Assembly: GCF_001411495.1 (NCBI RefSeq)
Contig: NZ_CP012982.1
Coordinates: 806,001-870,000 of the forward strand
Direction: 5' to 3'
Length of the DNA: 64,000 nt
Source: Burkholderia cepacia ATCC 25416
Lineage (GTDB): Bacteria > Pseudomonadota > Gammaproteobacteria > Burkholderiales > Burkholderiaceae
Shown: piece by piece, positions 35,390-43,920 of the stretch
Layout of the letters: each line of letters opens with the position of its first letter
How positions within the stretch are numbered: position 1 is the first letter of the stretch
Translations under genes and position numbers: made by a program
Notes under the pieces: model-generated
Told to the model about the DNA's origin: nothing
Database searches by the model: none
The model's input: only the letters and a program-made list of their open reading frames with translations

Positions 35390-36432
35390 AACTGCCCGGA
35401 ACGATCGCGGCGGCCGCCGCCCTCTGCATCGCAGGTGCCGGCGCGCCCGCGTTCGCGCAAACGAAGACGATCTACGTCGGCATGAACGGCGGCCCGATGG
35501 AGAAGGCCTACACGAGCCAGGTACTGCCCGACTTCGAGAAGGCGAACAACGTGAAGGTCGTCGTCGTGCCCGGCACGTCGTCGGACGTGCTCGCGAAACT
35601 GCTCGCGAACCGCAACAAGCCGCAGATCCACGTCGCGTTCCTCGACGACGGCGTGATGGCGCGCGCGGTCAGCCTCGGCGTGTGCCAGAAGCTCGACGAT
35701 TCGCCGGTGCTGAAGGAGTTGTATCCGTTCGCCCGGATAAAGGACGACGTCGGCGCGGGTGTACAGCTCGGGATGACCGGCATCGCGTACAACAAGAAGC
35801 TGTTCGCCGAGAAAGGCTGGACGCCGCCGACGTCGTGGATGGATTTCGCCGATCCGAAATACAAGGGCAAGGTCGTGTTCCAGTCGGCGTCGAGCAGCAC
35901 GTTCGGGCTGCACGGCTTCCTCGCGATCAACCGGCTGCTCGGCGGCAACGAGCAGAACGTCGAGCCCGGCTTCAGCAAGTGGGCAAGCACGGTCGGGCCG
36001 AACGTCGTCGAGTACATCCCGAACTCGGCGAAGATCTCGGAGATGGTGCAGACCGGCGAAGCCGGCCTGTTCCCGCTCACGCCGACCGGCGTCGGCGACC
36101 TGCAGGACAAGGGCATCCCCGTCGCCTACGCGAACCCGAAGGAGGGCCCCGTGCTGCTGCTCGTCGACCTGTGCGTGGTCGCGAACAATCCCGATCCGCA
36201 GCTCGCGCAGAAGCTCGCGCAGTTCCTGCTGTCCGCGCCCGCGCAGACGAAGGCGGCCGAGGCCGGCAAGCAGATTCCGACCAACCGTCTCGCGAAGATG
36301 CCCGCCGCGATGCAACAGAGCCTCGGCAATGTCGACGATCTCGTGCGCAAGGTGACCGTGGTCGACTGGACCGCGATCAACGCGCGCCGCGCGCAGTGGG
36401 ATACGCGCTGGAACCGGCAGATCGAGCGGTGA
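35386..36432 (+). CDS. Periplasmic substrate-binding protein of the PotA-type ABC system
   Basis: A 348-residue family 1-type (PotD/iron-like) extracytoplasmic binding protein. The signal peptide MKLPGTIAAAAALCIAGAGA ends at AFA before QTKTIYVG. Typical fold segments include YTSQVLPDFEKANNVKVVVV, LLANRNKPQIHVAFLDDG, TGIAYNKKLF, PPTSWMDFADPKYKGKV and PLTPTGVGDLQDKGIPVAY. It hands its ligand to the permeases at 30694 and 31674. It overlaps the dehydrogenase stop by ATGA and is preceded by AGAGGAGA. A GC-rich hairpin at 36443-36466 follows and probably ends the operon. Confidence 0.93.
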   Translation: MKLPGTIAAAAALCIAGAGAPAFAQTKTIYVGMNGGPMEKAYTSQVLPDFEKANNVKVVVVPGTSSDVLAKLLANRNKPQIHVAFLDDGVMARAVSLGVCQKLDDSPVLKELYPFARIKDDVGAGVQLGMTGIAYNKKLFAEKGWTPPTSWMDFADPKYKGKVVFQSASSSTFGLHGFLAINRLLGGNEQNVEPGFSKWASTVGPNVVEYIPNSAKISEMVQTGEAGLFPLTPTGVGDLQDKGIPVAYANPKEGPVLLLVDLCVVANNPDPQLAQKLAQFLLSAPAQTKAAEAGKQIPTNRLAKMPAAMQQSLGNVDDLVRKVTVVDWTAINARRAQWDTRWNRQIER

Positions 36433-36442
36433 CGGCATGCCG

Positions 36443-36466
36443 GGCGCGCGGGCACGGCCGCGCGCC
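36443..36466 (+). terminator. GC-rich terminator-like hairpin after ABC operon
   Basis: GGCGCGCGG pairs with CCGCGCGCC (9-bp stem, 6-nt loop) 11 bp after the binding-protein stop codon. Confidence 0.6.
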
Positions 36467-36596
36467 GCATGACCATCATTTGCGGGAGTGATGACACTCC
36501 CCTTTTTCTGCGGATTTGACCGGGGACACAGGGCCGACAACACTAGCCCGCAGTGCCGCAAAGACGGCACGCGCCCGCCCCCCTTCAGAGTCCGCC

Positions 36597-37961
36597 ATGT
36601 ACCCGACCGACACCGTGCAATCCCCGAGCGCCGCCCGGCCGCTCGCCGACCGGCAGCTGCGCCGGATCGTCATCGCCTCCGTCGCCGGCAACGCGATGGA
36701 GTGGTACGACTTCTTCGTGTACGGCACGGCCGCGGCGCTCGTGTTCGGCCACGTGTTCTTTCCACCCGGCGCGTCGCCGCTCGCGGGCAGCCTCGCCGCC
36801 TTCGCGGCATTCGCGCTCGGCTTCGTCGCGCGACCGCTCGGCGGGATCGTGTTCGGCCACGTCGGCGACCGCTACGGGCGCAAGGCGTCGCTCGTGTGGA
36901 CGCTGCTGATCATGGGCGCGTCGACCTTCGCGATCGGCTTGCTGCCGACCTATGCGCAGGTCGGCCTGTGGGCACCGGCGGCGCTCGTCGTGCTGCGCCT
37001 GCTGCAAGGCATCGCGTCCGGCGGCGAATGGGGCGGCGGCGTGCTGATGATCAGCGAGAACGCGCCGCCCGAGCAGCGCGGCTACTACGCGGCGTGGAGC
37101 CAGCTCGGCGTGGGCGGCGGCTTCGTGCTGTCGTCGGCCGCGTTCCTCGCCGCACAGGCGCTGCCGGACGACGCGTTCCGCACCTGGGGCTGGCGGCTGC
37201 CGTTCCTCGCGAGCATCGCGATCTTCGCGATCGGCATCTATATCCGCCGTCATCTGCCCGAAAGCCGCGACTTCGAGCAGGCCGGCCGGCGCGGCGCGCA
37301 CACGCATCTGCCGATCGTCGAGTGCATCCGCCGCCATCCGAAGGAAATCCTGCTCGCGATGGGGCTGCGCGTGGCCGAGAACGGCGGCGCCTACATCTTT
37401 CTCGCGTTCTCGCTCGTCTACGGCAAATACGTCGGCATCCCGAACGGCGTGATGCTGACCGGCGTGATGATCGCGATGATCGTCGAGATGGGCGCGATGC
37501 TCGCGTGGGGCCGGCTGTCCGACCGAATCGGCCGCAAGCCCGTGTACCTGATCGGCGCGCTGAGCCTCGTCGCGTGCGCATTCCCGTTCTTCTGGCTGCT
37601 CGACACGCGCGCGACGCCGCTCGTCTGGCTCGCGCTGACGGTCGGCACGGCCGTCAGCCACGGCGCGATGATCGGCACGCTGCCCGCGCTCGTCGGCGAG
37701 CTGTTCAGCACCGAGGTGCGCTATTCCGGCGTCGCGCTCGGGCATGAAGTCGCGTCGATCTTCGCCGGCGGGATGTCGCCGCTGATCGCCACCGCGCTGC
37801 TCGCGCGCTATCACGCATCGTGGCCCGTGTCGCTGTTTCTCGTCGCGCTCGGCCTCGTCACCGTCGCGACGCTGTGCGTGATGCGCGAAACGCGGATCGT
37901 GAGGGCGGCTCCCGCTGCTCCCGCCGCTCCCGCTACCGGCACGCGCGGCGACACGGCGTGA
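36597..37961 (+). CDS. MFS transporter, metabolite:H+ symporter (MHS) family
   Basis: A 454-residue, 12-helix major facilitator of the MHS family. It has the diagnostic SVAGNAMEWYDFFVYGTAAAL in helix 1, ARPLGGIVFGHVGDRYGRK between helices 2 and 3, and GGEWGGGVLMISENAPPEQRGYY. Relatives import proline/betaine, citrate, shikimate or dicarboxylates with protons. It follows the ABC operon after 164 bp and may belong to the same catabolic locus as a second, lower-affinity route. The start at 36597 is the first Met of the conserved N-terminus; the frame is open upstream. Confidence 0.9.
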   Translation: MYPTDTVQSPSAARPLADRQLRRIVIASVAGNAMEWYDFFVYGTAAALVFGHVFFPPGASPLAGSLAAFAAFALGFVARPLGGIVFGHVGDRYGRKASLVWTLLIMGASTFAIGLLPTYAQVGLWAPAALVVLRLLQGIASGGEWGGGVLMISENAPPEQRGYYAAWSQLGVGGGFVLSSAAFLAAQALPDDAFRTWGWRLPFLASIAIFAIGIYIRRHLPESRDFEQAGRRGAHTHLPIVECIRRHPKEILLAMGLRVAENGGAYIFLAFSLVYGKYVGIPNGVMLTGVMIAMIVEMGAMLAWGRLSDRIGRKPVYLIGALSLVACAFPFFWLLDTRATPLVWLALTVGTAVSHGAMIGTLPALVGELFSTEVRYSGVALGHEVASIFAGGMSPLIATALLARYHASWPVSLFLVALGLVTVATLCVMRETRIVRAAPAAPAAPATGTRGDTA

Positions 37962-38083
37962 CCACGACGTTTCGATCCGCGCAAGCGGGCCGATCCGCAC
38001 CGGCAGGCGGCGAACACGGCGGCGGCCGGCACGGCCGTTCCGGGCGCGTGCCACCGGCCGCGCCCGCCAACCCGGCGCGCCGC

Positions 38084-39094
38084 CTAGTTGCCGCCCTCCC
38101 GCCGCGCGCCGTCGAACGCCGGCGCCAGCCCCAGGTGATCGAGCAGCCGCGCGAATTCGCCGAGCCGCTGCCGCATGTACGCGGGCACGTCGACCGCCGC
38201 ATAGTCGTGGAAGCCCGCGCCCGTGCGCACGCCGTCGCGCCCGGCTTCCATGTTGCGCACGACGCTCGCGGCCGGCGCGAAGCGCGGGCCGATCTCGCCG
38301 GCCAGGTACCGCGACGCGTAGTACAGGATGTCGCAGCCGCCCCAGTCGATGAATTCGAGCAGCCCGAGCACCGCGAAGCGCGGGCCGAAACCGGTGCGGA
38401 TCGCCGTGTCGATGTCCGCCGCGCTCGCGACGCCCTCCTCGACCATCCGCGCGGCTTCGTTCATCGCGAGCGCCTGGATGCGCGGCACGATATAACCGGG
38501 CGCCGGCCCGCAGATCACCGGCTTCTTGCCGACACGTTCGAGCAACGCGGCGAGCGACTCGACGACGGCCGGATCGGTCGCATCGCTGCGGCTGATCTCG
38601 ACGAGCGGCATCAGCAGCGCGGGGTTCAGCCAGTGCGCATTCAGCATCCGCGCCGGATGCGCGACGTGGCGCTGCAGCTCGGTGACGACGAACGTCGACG
38701 TCGTCGACGCGATCGTTGCATGCGCACCGACATGCGCGCCGAGCCAGCGCAGCGCGTCGGCCTTCGCATCGAGCACTTCGGGCAACGCCTCGAACACGAT
38801 GCCGGCCTGCCGCACCGCATCGGCCGCACCGTCCCGGGCGACGAGCGCGATGCGCGCGACCACGGCTTCGGCCTGCGCAGCGTCGATGCGGCCGAGCGCG
38901 ACCTGCGCGTGCAGCGGCCTCTCGATCTCGTCGCGCGTGCGTGCCTCGAAGGCGCGCCATCCGGCCGCGTCGCGCGGCTTGAAGTCGACCAGCGTCACGT
39001 CGAGCCCCGCGAACGCGAACACGAGCGCGATCCCCTGCCCCATGCGCCCCGCGCCGAGCACGTGGACGCGCGTCACATCGGCGCCCGCCTTCAT
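38084..39094 (-). CDS. 3-hydroxyacyl-CoA dehydrogenase-type NAD-dependent oxidoreductase
   Basis: A 336-residue protein. It has the Rossmann motif VHVLGAGRMGQGIALVFAFAG, the family catalytic segment ASTTSTFVVTELQRHVAHPARMLNAHWLNP, and a helical C-terminal dimerisation domain (APGYIVPRIQALAMNEAARMVEEGVA). It belongs to the 3-hydroxyacyl-CoA dehydrogenase superfamily, which also includes carnitine and other beta-hydroxy acid dehydrogenases; length and lone occurrence favour a non-CoA substrate. The start at 39094 overlaps the stop of the octopine-dehydrogenase-family gene (ATGA), so the two enzymes form one leftward operon. Confidence 0.87.
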   Translation of the reverse strand: MKAGADVTRVHVLGAGRMGQGIALVFAFAGLDVTLVDFKPRDAAGWRAFEARTRDEIERPLHAQVALGRIDAAQAEAVVARIALVARDGAADAVRQAGIVFEALPEVLDAKADALRWLGAHVGAHATIASTTSTFVVTELQRHVAHPARMLNAHWLNPALLMPLVEISRSDATDPAVVESLAALLERVGKKPVICGPAPGYIVPRIQALAMNEAARMVEEGVASAADIDTAIRTGFGPRFAVLGLLEFIDWGGCDILYYASRYLAGEIGPRFAPAASVVRNMEAGRDGVRTGAGFHDYAAVDVPAYMRQRLGEFARLLDHLGLAPAFDGARREGGN

Positions 39095-40197
39095 GCCGTG
39101 TACCCCGCGTCGAGCAGCGCGCGCATCGCGTCCTTCGACAGCGCGGCGAGCCCGAGCCGCTCCAGCGTGCGGCCTTCCGCATACAGGTCGCGCACCGCGA
39201 CCGCGCTCGCAATGCTCAGCAGCCCCTGCGCGACAGGCGTCGGCACACCGGCCCGGCGCCCGCACGACACGATGAACGACAGCCCGAGCCGGGTGTCTTC
39301 GAGCATGTAGCGATGCGTGCGCAGATCGATCTTCTCGCGCCAGTCGCCGCTATCGGTCAGCTTGCCGTGCGCGCCGCGCCCGTACATCCATTCGTCGCCG
39401 TCGGTCGCGTAGTGATCGGCGAGCGGGAAATGCGGCGCCGGGTAACCGAGCGCTTCGCGCACCGCGATGCGTTCGGCGTCGAGCGCGTTCGTCACGCGGC
39501 GGATCGACGGCTGCGTGCCTTCGTTGTGGATGTCCCATGCGTCGAAGTGTTCGAGCGGCCCGGCGTTCATCAGGATCAGCGGCGGATGGATCACGGGGCC
39601 CGCGTTCATCAACGCGCCGGACAACGCGTCCTCGACCGGTTCGACCGACGGATAACCCGCGCGCAGCACGTCGAACGCCCAGCCGGCCGCATTCGCCGGA
39701 AATACGCCGGTCGGCAGCCGCGTCGCGTACGCGCTGATCACGACGTCGTTGTCGCCGTGCCTGCGCACGAGATACGGCAGCGTGCCCGTCTCGGCGAAAG
39801 CGACGCGCGAACGGTTGCCGGCATCGGCCGCTGCACGCGCGAACACGATGCTGCCGAACGTGCCGGGCGGCAGGAACACGACCTGGCCGTCCTCCAGCAG
39901 CGGCGCGACCTGCGCGGCGAGCGCGTCGTGCGAGGTGGCCGGCAGCGGCACCACGACGAGCCGCGCGCCGCGCAGCGCGGCCGCGAGATCGCCGCTCAGG
40001 CGGATCGCGCCGGGCGCGTCGCCGAGCGGCACTGTCCGCTTGCCGCGATAGTCGGTCACGTTCAGCACGCCAAGCTCGCGCAGCCGCGCGTGCGGCTCGC
40101 GGTCGCGCCGCCACCATGTCACGTCGTGGCCCTTCTCGAACAGGTCGATGGCCGCCGCATGGCAGCCGTGGCCGCCGCCCAGAACACATACCTTCAT
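39091..40197 (-). CDS. Octopine/nopaline dehydrogenase family NAD(P)-dependent enzyme
   Basis: A 368-residue protein with an N-terminal Rossmann site MKVCVLGGGHGCHAAAIDLFE and the C-terminal helical opine-dehydrogenase domain, seen as GYPAPHFPLADHYATDGDEWMYG and HRYMLEDTRLGLSFIVSCGR with a conserved His-Arg-Asp set. Opine dehydrogenases join or split an amino acid and a 2-oxo acid using NAD(P)H. The start ATG at 40197 follows GGGAGAAG, which excludes the upstream extension to 40275. The gene is divergent from the AraC-LysR pair, which probably regulates it. Direction of the physiological reaction is unknown. Confidence 0.88.
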   Translation of the reverse strand: MKVCVLGGGHGCHAAAIDLFEKGHDVTWWRRDREPHARLRELGVLNVTDYRGKRTVPLGDAPGAIRLSGDLAAALRGARLVVVPLPATSHDALAAQVAPLLEDGQVVFLPPGTFGSIVFARAAADAGNRSRVAFAETGTLPYLVRRHGDNDVVISAYATRLPTGVFPANAAGWAFDVLRAGYPSVEPVEDALSGALMNAGPVIHPPLILMNAGPLEHFDAWDIHNEGTQPSIRRVTNALDAERIAVREALGYPAPHFPLADHYATDGDEWMYGRGAHGKLTDSGDWREKIDLRTHRYMLEDTRLGLSFIVSCGRRAGVPTPVAQGLLSIASAVAVRDLYAEGRTLERLGLAALSKDAMRALLDAGYTA

Positions 40198-40346
40198 CGT
40201 CTTCTCCCAGTGAATGAGTGCTTCCGAGACTACGCGTCCGCCCCTGCCGCGTCGCTTCAAAACGCGCAACGGCACGCCCGTTCGCGCAACGCAATCGGGG
40301 CGGCACGCACGAAACCGCGCCCCTGCATCCGATAGGAGGTCCGTGA

Positions 40347-41321
40347 ATGGATATCGCCCTTTCCCGCCATGCGCCGAACCGGCTCGGCACGCTGCACGCC
40401 CCCGACGAAGTCGAACGCGCGGTCGCGCACCGGCTCGGGCCGCACCGGATGGCCGCGCGCGGCCGCGATCCGTTTCATGCGGAGCTGTACGAAGTGCCGC
40501 TGCATCACGGCGCGCTGCTCGAACTCTGCTACGGCCGCGAAACGCGCATCGATTTCGGCGACGATACCGGTCACTTCCTGTTCAGGCTGACGCTCGCCGG
40601 CGCCTGCGAACTGCAGGCCGGCAGCGTCGTCGCGCGCGCCGGCCCGGGCGAGCTGACCGTATCGTCGCCCGCGCTCGCCAGCCGCCTGAGCACGAGCCCC
40701 GATTGCCGCAACCTCGTGCTGCGGCTCGAGCGCGGCGCGCTCGAACGCAAGCTGCAGCACATGCTGCGGGCAACGCTCGCGCGGCCGCTGCAGTTCGATC
40801 TCGCGGCCGGCGGCACCGGCACGGGCGCCGCGCTCGTGCTGCCGACCTTCGAATACCTGTGCAAGCTCGGCGCACAACCGCGCATCGGCACGGCCTCGCC
40901 CCTCTTCGGCGCCGATCTCACCGCATGGCTGATGTCGCTGCTGCTCACGCACCTGCCGCACTCGTACAGCGACGCGCTCGCGCGCGGCACGCAGCCGTTG
41001 CCGGCGCACGTGCGCCGCGCGTGCGATCACGTCGACGCGCACCTCGGCGAGCCGCTCGTGCTCGCCGCGCTGGCGGCCGTCGCGGGCGTCGCGCCCCGCA
41101 CGCTGCAGCACGCGTTTCGCGCGTTCCTGCACACCACGCCGGCCGCCTACGTGCGCGAGCGCCGGCTCGCCGCCGTGCACGCGGCGCTGCAACGCGGCGG
41201 CACGTGCAGCGTGACCGACGTGCTGATCGCGCACGGCATCCATGGCTTCGGCCATTTCGCGAAGGCGTATGCGCGGCGTTACGGCCATGCGCCTTCCGTC
41301 ACCGCGAGGCAATCCCGATGA
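40347..41321 (+). CDS. AraC-family transcriptional regulator
   Basis: A 324-residue AraC/XylS regulator. An N-terminal AraC-binding-like sensing domain spans about 1-200 (ELCYGRETRIDFGDDTGHFLFRLTL). A C-terminal double helix-turn-helix spans about 220-320 (EPLVLAALAAVAGVAPRTLQHAFRAFL, YVRERRLAAVHAALQ, GFGHFAKAYARRYGHAPS). The ATG at 40347 follows GGAGGT. Its stop overlaps the ATG of a LysR regulator, giving an unusual co-translated pair of regulators divergent from the opine-dehydrogenase-family operon. Confidence 0.92.
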   Translation: MDIALSRHAPNRLGTLHAPDEVERAVAHRLGPHRMAARGRDPFHAELYEVPLHHGALLELCYGRETRIDFGDDTGHFLFRLTLAGACELQAGSVVARAGPGELTVSSPALASRLSTSPDCRNLVLRLERGALERKLQHMLRATLARPLQFDLAAGGTGTGAALVLPTFEYLCKLGAQPRIGTASPLFGADLTAWLMSLLLTHLPHSYSDALARGTQPLPAHVRRACDHVDAHLGEPLVLAALAAVAGVAPRTLQHAFRAFLHTTPAAYVRERRLAAVHAALQRGGTCSVTDVLIAHGIHGFGHFAKAYARRYGHAPSVTARQSR

Positions 41322-42352
41322 CGCACGCCGCAACCGGCCGCCCGGCGGCCCCGACCCGCGCCGAATCCGCGCCGCACGACAGCGACCTGTCCGAACTGCG
41401 CGTGCAGGATCTCGACCTCAACCTGCTGAAGACGTTTCGCGCGGTCTACGAGGAGCGGCATGTCGGCCGCGCGGCGCTGCGGCTCGGCGTCACGCAGCCG
41501 TCCGTCAGCCATGCGCTCGGCCGGCTGCGGCTGATGTTCCGCGACGCGCTGTTCGTGCGCACCGGCACCGGCGTCGAGCCGACGCCGCGCGCGCAGCGGC
41601 TGGCGATCTCGGTCGACAAGGCGCTCGCGATCCTGCAGGACGTGCTCGACGAAGGGTCGCGCTTCGCGCCCGACAGTACGCAGCGCGCGTTCCGCCTGCA
41701 CATGAGCGATTTCGCCGCGAGCGCGTTCCTGCCGACACTGCTCGCCGCGTTCGACCGCCGCGCGCCGGGCGCGGTGATCGAGACGCTGCACGTCGACGAA
41801 TGCCAGCTCAACGTCGCGCTCGAATCGGGGCGCATCGACTTCGCGCTCGGGCATTTCGCCGACGCGTCGAGCCACTTCCAGCGCACCGCGCTGCTGCACG
41901 AGCGCTGCGTGCTGCTGATGCCGCGCCGCACCGCGCAGCGCGTCGCGCTCCCCGACGATTACGTGCTCGACGGCGCGGCGCCCGATACATTGCGCTTCGT
42001 CGCGGTCACGTCGCATCCGCAATCGATGCAGCTGCTGGAGCGGCACGGGCTGATGCCGCGCGTGCGCGCGGCGCTACCGGATTTCATGGTGGTGCCCGCG
42101 CTGCTGCGGGACGGCGACTATGCGCTGATCCTGCCGGAGACGATCGCGATCACGTTCGCGGCGCGGCAGCCGTGCGCGCTGTACGAGATCGCCGGTGCCG
42201 GCGAATGGGCCGTCAACGCGTACTGGCACCGGCGCTTCGACGCGGACCCCGGCCATCGCTGGTTGCGCGCGCTGCTGCTCGAGCTGTTCAACATCGGCGA
42301 GCTGGCGCCGTTCGACGCATGGCTCGCGCCGCAACCGCCCGCCTGCGCATGA
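41318..42352 (+). CDS. LysR-family transcriptional regulator
   Basis: A 344-residue LysR-type regulator with the N-terminal winged HTH LDLNLLKTFRAVYEERHVGRAALRLGVTQPSVSHALGRLRLMF preceded by a ~35-residue extension. The two-lobed effector domain follows (FRLHMSDFAASAFLPTLLAAF, SGRIDFALGHF, LRFVAVTSHP, DYALILPETIA). It resembles NodD/PcpR-like subgroup regulators that use aromatic or phenolic ligands. The ATG at 41318 overlaps the AraC stop codon. It could also control the neighbouring porin and MFS transporter, both on the other side. Confidence 0.92.
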   Translation: MTHAATGRPAAPTRAESAPHDSDLSELRVQDLDLNLLKTFRAVYEERHVGRAALRLGVTQPSVSHALGRLRLMFRDALFVRTGTGVEPTPRAQRLAISVDKALAILQDVLDEGSRFAPDSTQRAFRLHMSDFAASAFLPTLLAAFDRRAPGAVIETLHVDECQLNVALESGRIDFALGHFADASSHFQRTALLHERCVLLMPRRTAQRVALPDDYVLDGAAPDTLRFVAVTSHPQSMQLLERHGLMPRVRAALPDFMVVPALLRDGDYALILPETIAITFAARQPCALYEIAGAGEWAVNAYWHRRFDADPGHRWLRALLLELFNIGELAPFDAWLAPQPPACA

Positions 42353-42390
42353 CGACGCGAGCGGCGCAAGCGGGCAGCGGCGCGCGCCGC

Positions 42391-43509
42391 TCAGAACGAC
42401 GTAAGGATGCCCGCGACGATCGAGCTCGCGGTCGCGCCCGGCTTGGCGACCGCGACGCCGCCGCCCGCCGCGCCGTTGACGACGAAGCGCGCATGCGCGC
42501 CGTTGCGCACCATCGCGGCGCCCGTGTACAGCACCGTGCGCTTCGACAGCGGATAGTCGAAACGGATGCCGTACGAATCGGCGTTGCCGTCGCTGTCCGC
42601 GACCTTGCGGTAATGGCCGACGCTCAGCAGCAGCGACGCACGCCCGATCGGCACCGTCGCGCTCAGCTCCATGATGTCGCTGTGCGGATACGCGCCCTGG
42701 CTGTCGATCGCGGTCGCGACGTCGGGGCCGCCGCGATGGCGCAGGTACAGCGCGGCGACCTTCACGACATTGAAGTCGTACGAAATCGCGCCGAGCGTGT
42801 AGTTGCCGTTCGCGGCCGGGCTCGTGTCGCCGAGCGCGGCCGCGGCCACCGGGCTGAACTTCTGCTGCATGTAGTCGATGTCGACCGACAGGCCGCCGCG
42901 CACGTAGTTGAGCCCCGCGCCGTACGTATCGCCGAGCGTCGCCGGCTGCCCGGCCGCGCCGTTGGTGCCGCGCGCGGCCATCGCGCGCAACATGAGGCCC
43001 GCGTAGCGCGGCGACGTATAGCGCATCGAGTTGCGCACGCGCAGGAACGCGGGCCCGACGAAGTTGTTCGTCGCGTTGCCCCACGCGAGCCCCGCGCCGA
43101 GTCCGGGCAGGCTGTACGTGACAAGCGTCGTGTGCAGGATCGTGTAAAGCTCGCCGAACTGCACGCCGCCGAACGGCCCCGTGATGCCGACCCACGCTTC
43201 GCGGCCGAACAGCGCACTGCTGTTCGACAGCGCGCCGCTGGCCGCGTTGAAGCCGTCCTCCAGCTTGAAGATCGTCGCGTAGCCGCCGCCGAGATCCTCG
43301 ACGCCCTTCAGCCCCCACTGCGAAGCGAACAGGTTGCCGCTGCCCATGCGCGTCACGTGGTTCGGCCCGGCGTTCGCATATTCGATCGCGGTGTCGACGC
43401 GGCCGTAGAGCGTCACGCTCGATTGCGCGAATGCGGGCAGCGCCGCGCAGGCCAGCAGCGCGGCAAGCGGTACGGCAAGCCGGTCGGCCCGCCCGTTCGG
43501 TTGAGTCAT
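42391..43509 (-). CDS. Gram-negative porin (second general porin)
   Basis: A 372-residue porin with signal peptide ending near FAQSS, first strand VTLYGRVDTAIEYANAGP, GLKGVEDLGGGYATIFKLEDGF, FGREAWVGITG, and a terminal Phe (GILTSF). It is expected to be a trimeric outer-membrane channel. It diverges from the MFS transporter at 43921, and the spacer carries a dyad operator candidate. Together they look like an outer- plus inner-membrane uptake pair feeding the neighbouring aromatic (iac) genes, though the substrate link is inferred from position only. Confidence 0.9.
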   Translation of the reverse strand: MTQPNGRADRLAVPLAALLACAALPAFAQSSVTLYGRVDTAIEYANAGPNHVTRMGSGNLFASQWGLKGVEDLGGGYATIFKLEDGFNAASGALSNSSALFGREAWVGITGPFGGVQFGELYTILHTTLVTYSLPGLGAGLAWGNATNNFVGPAFLRVRNSMRYTSPRYAGLMLRAMAARGTNGAAGQPATLGDTYGAGLNYVRGGLSVDIDYMQQKFSPVAAAALGDTSPAANGNYTLGAISYDFNVVKVAALYLRHRGGPDVATAIDSQGAYPHSDIMELSATVPIGRASLLLSVGHYRKVADSDGNADSYGIRFDYPLSKRTVLYTGAAMVRNGAHARFVVNGAAGGGVAVAKPGATASSIVAGILTSF

Positions 43510-43920
43510 CGTCGTCGTCCCGTAGAGGTTCCGGCGCCTGTCGGTATCGCGCCGGCTGGTGTGAAGCGCGTTCGCCGCGAAGGGCCAACGCAGCCGATCA
43601 AAAACGGGCCGAGTCTAGGAACGACAATTTCGGACGTCGACGCAATGCGCTCTATAACGCTTATAGATGTGCCGCATGATGCGTGCGCGCCCCGCTGCAA
43701 GCGCGCCGCGCGGCGGCCGGCGCGCGAGACCCTGGTGTTTTCTTTATCCGGGTCGGTAGATGCCCGTGTGGCGCGGCTGTCACTCCGGCTATGGCGGCCG
43801 GATTTGGCCGACTACGCTGCGTCTCCGACACGTGCCCCCCGCACGCTTTCGCGCCGCGACGGCGCCCGGCCCGCCAGGCCGCTGCCGCGCATCCCCACCG
43901 CCCGCTCCTGGAGAATCCGC
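43510..43920. promoter_or_regulatory. Divergent porin/MFS promoter region
   Basis: This gene-free stretch of 411 bp separates the porin from the MFS transporter. At 43651-43667 lies a perfect 7-bp dyad, TCTATAA/TTATAGA with a 3-bp CGC spacer, in the only AT-rich patch of the region. It is a good candidate for a regulator site, possibly for a neighbouring LysR protein. Confidence 0.55.

Noticed and set aside
41242-43700. Upstream part of a 1358-codon plus-strand frame spanning the LysR and porin genes
   Set aside because: Only its final third (from 43921) codes for the MFS transporter. The upstream part is a shadow of LysR (other frame) and of the antisense porin.
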